Part shown: positions 22,075 to 22,967 of the stretch, in pieces
How the letters are laid out: the number at the start of each line of letters is the position of its first letter
Numbering within the stretch: position 1 is the first letter of the stretch
Assembly: GCA_934098345.1 (NCBI GenBank)
Contig: CAKONX010000013.1
Coordinates: 1-22,967 of the forward strand
Reading direction: 5' to 3'
From: an uncultured Bacilli bacterium
GTDB taxonomy: Bacteria > Bacillota_I > Bacilli_A > RF39 > UBA660
DNA: 22,967 nucleotides
The notes under the pieces: model-generated
What the model saw: only the letters and a program-made list of their open reading frames with translations
Told to the model about the DNA's origin: nothing
Databases searched by the model: none
Position numbers and translations under genes: made by a program

Positions 22075-22967
22075 TGGAAAGAAAATAGCAGTTTTAATAC
22101 CTTGCTATAATGAATCAAAAACTATTGAGAAAGTTGTAAAAGATTATAAAAAAGCTCTTCCAGAAGCAGACATTTATGTTTATGATAATAATTCTAGTGA
22201 TGGAACAGATAAGTTAGCTTCTTCAGCTGGAGCAATTGTTAAATATGAATATCGTCAAGGAAAAGGTAATGTAATTAGAAGTATGTTTAGAGATATTGAT
22301 GCTGACTGTTACTTAATGATTGATGGAGATGATACATATCCTGCAGAAAATGCTCGTGAAATGTGTGATATTGTTTTAAGCGGTAAAGCTGATATGGTTA
22401 TCGGAGATAGACTTTCTAGTACATATTTTGAAGAAAATAAAAGGCCATTTCATAATTTTGGAAATAGAATAGTAAGATTTTTAATAAATAAAATATTTAA
22501 AAATAATGTAAAAGATGTGATGACTGGATATCGTGCATTCTCTTATGATTTTGTAAAAAACTTTCCAGTATTATCAAAGGGATTTGAAATAGAAACTGAA
22601 ATGACTATTCATGCAGTTGATAAAAACTTTAAGTTAGTTGAAATACCTGTTCAATATAGAGATAGACCAGAAGGGAGTGTATCCAAACTTAATACATATT
22701 CGGATGGAATTAAAGTTTTAAAAACTATTGGAACTTTATTTAAAGAATATCGTCCAGCTTTATTTTTTAATATATTTGCAATATTATTTTTAGTAGTTGG
22801 GGTAGTATTAGCTATACCAGTATTTATTGAATATTTTAAAACTGGATTAGTGTTGAAATTTCCAAGTTTAATATTCGCTTGTTTCTTAATTACATTATCA
22901 CTTCTATTGTGGATCGCGGGAATTATTTTACAAGTTATAGTTAAAAAAAATAAGCAAATGTATGAAC
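22061..22967 (+). CDS. GT2 glycosyltransferase, DPM1/GtrB-like (partial, 3' end outside window)
   Basis: The frame is open for 302 codons to the window edge. The N-terminal GT-A domain starts with AVLIPCYNESKTIEKVV (10-26) and YDNNSSDGT, has RQGKGN (65-70) and the metal/nucleotide motif MIDGDDTYP (86-94), and VMTGYRAFS later, the pattern of dolichyl/undecaprenyl-phosphate sugar transferases. Two C-terminal membrane segments (about 240-265 and 273-297) match GtrB-type enzymes that load glucose or mannose onto undecaprenyl phosphate. The ATG at 22061 has AGAGGTG 7 bases upstream and overlaps the previous gene by 14 bases. A GtrA-like protein, the usual companion of this enzyme type, is encoded at 13161-13652. 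The sugar specificity cannot be read from the sequence. Confidence 0.9.
   Translation, partial: MKKDDGKKIAVLIPCYNESKTIEKVVKDYKKALPEADIYVYDNNSSDGTDKLASSAGAIVKYEYRQGKGNVIRSMFRDIDADCYLMIDGDDTYPAENAREMCDIVLSGKADMVIGDRLSSTYFEENKRPFHNFGNRIVRFLINKIFKNNVKDVMTGYRAFSYDFVKNFPVLSKGFEIETEMTIHAVDKNFKLVEIPVQYRDRPEGSVSKLNTYSDGIKVLKTIGTLFKEYRPALFFNIFAILFLVVGVVLAIPVFIEYFKTGLVLKFPSLIFACFLITLSLLLWIAGIILQVIVKKNKQMYE

Overview
The window is a very AT-rich piece of bacterial chromosome, most likely from an uncultured, probably gut-associated Bacillota lineage. Four observations point that way: ribosome-binding sites are strong and complementary to the Gram-positive anti-SD (GGAGG, AGGTGA, GGTGAT); there is a lipoteichoic-acid-synthase-like protein; a CotJ-type spore-coat locus is present; and short intrinsic terminators are common. 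TGA is used as a stop (60-62, 13130-13132, 22072-22074) and Trp is encoded by TGG, so the genetic code is standard rather than the Mycoplasma one. No rRNA, tRNA or CRISPR array is visible, and no gap between genes exceeds about 225 bases.

Left part (1-5900): the last codons of an IS30-like transposase, a minus-strand HerA/FtsK-type ATPase with its own terminator, a divergent LTA-synthase-like membrane sulfatase-fold protein, then a two-gene plus-strand operon of an IscU/NifU-like protein and a GGGtGRT-family protein of unknown function. Middle (5898-13652): a minus-strand pair of half ABC exporters whose motif losses are complementary (a heterodimer with one degenerate ATP site); a divergent LysM protein built on an amidase_3 fold that has lost its zinc ligands; a PMCA-like Ca2+ P-type ATPase; and a GtrA-like membrane protein. 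Then (13653-14702) comes a small-ORF/hairpin region and a minus-strand spore-coat pair, a CotJA-CotJB fusion and CotJC (Mn-catalase fold).

Right part (14777-22967): a UPF0316 membrane protein, a small unknown protein and UDP-galactopyranose mutase lie in one run. An operon of GNAT acetyltransferase, unknown coiled-coil membrane protein and a third half ABC exporter follows. Last is a DUF6020-like polytopic membrane protein overlapping a GT2 glycosyltransferase that runs off the window.

The dominant theme is cell envelope and surface-polymer biology: LTA-like polymer synthesis, galactofuranose precursor, a GT2/GtrA-type lipid-linked sugar route, a GT-C-like protein, wall-binding LysM repeats, exporters, and spore coat. 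The most novel-looking items are the histidine-free pseudo-amidase with LysM repeats, the NifU-like/GGGtGRT pair, the GNAT/unknown/ABC operon, the complementary degeneracy of the ABC exporters, the CotJA-CotJB fusion, and a 20-codon ORF whose ribosome-binding site is buried in a hairpin.
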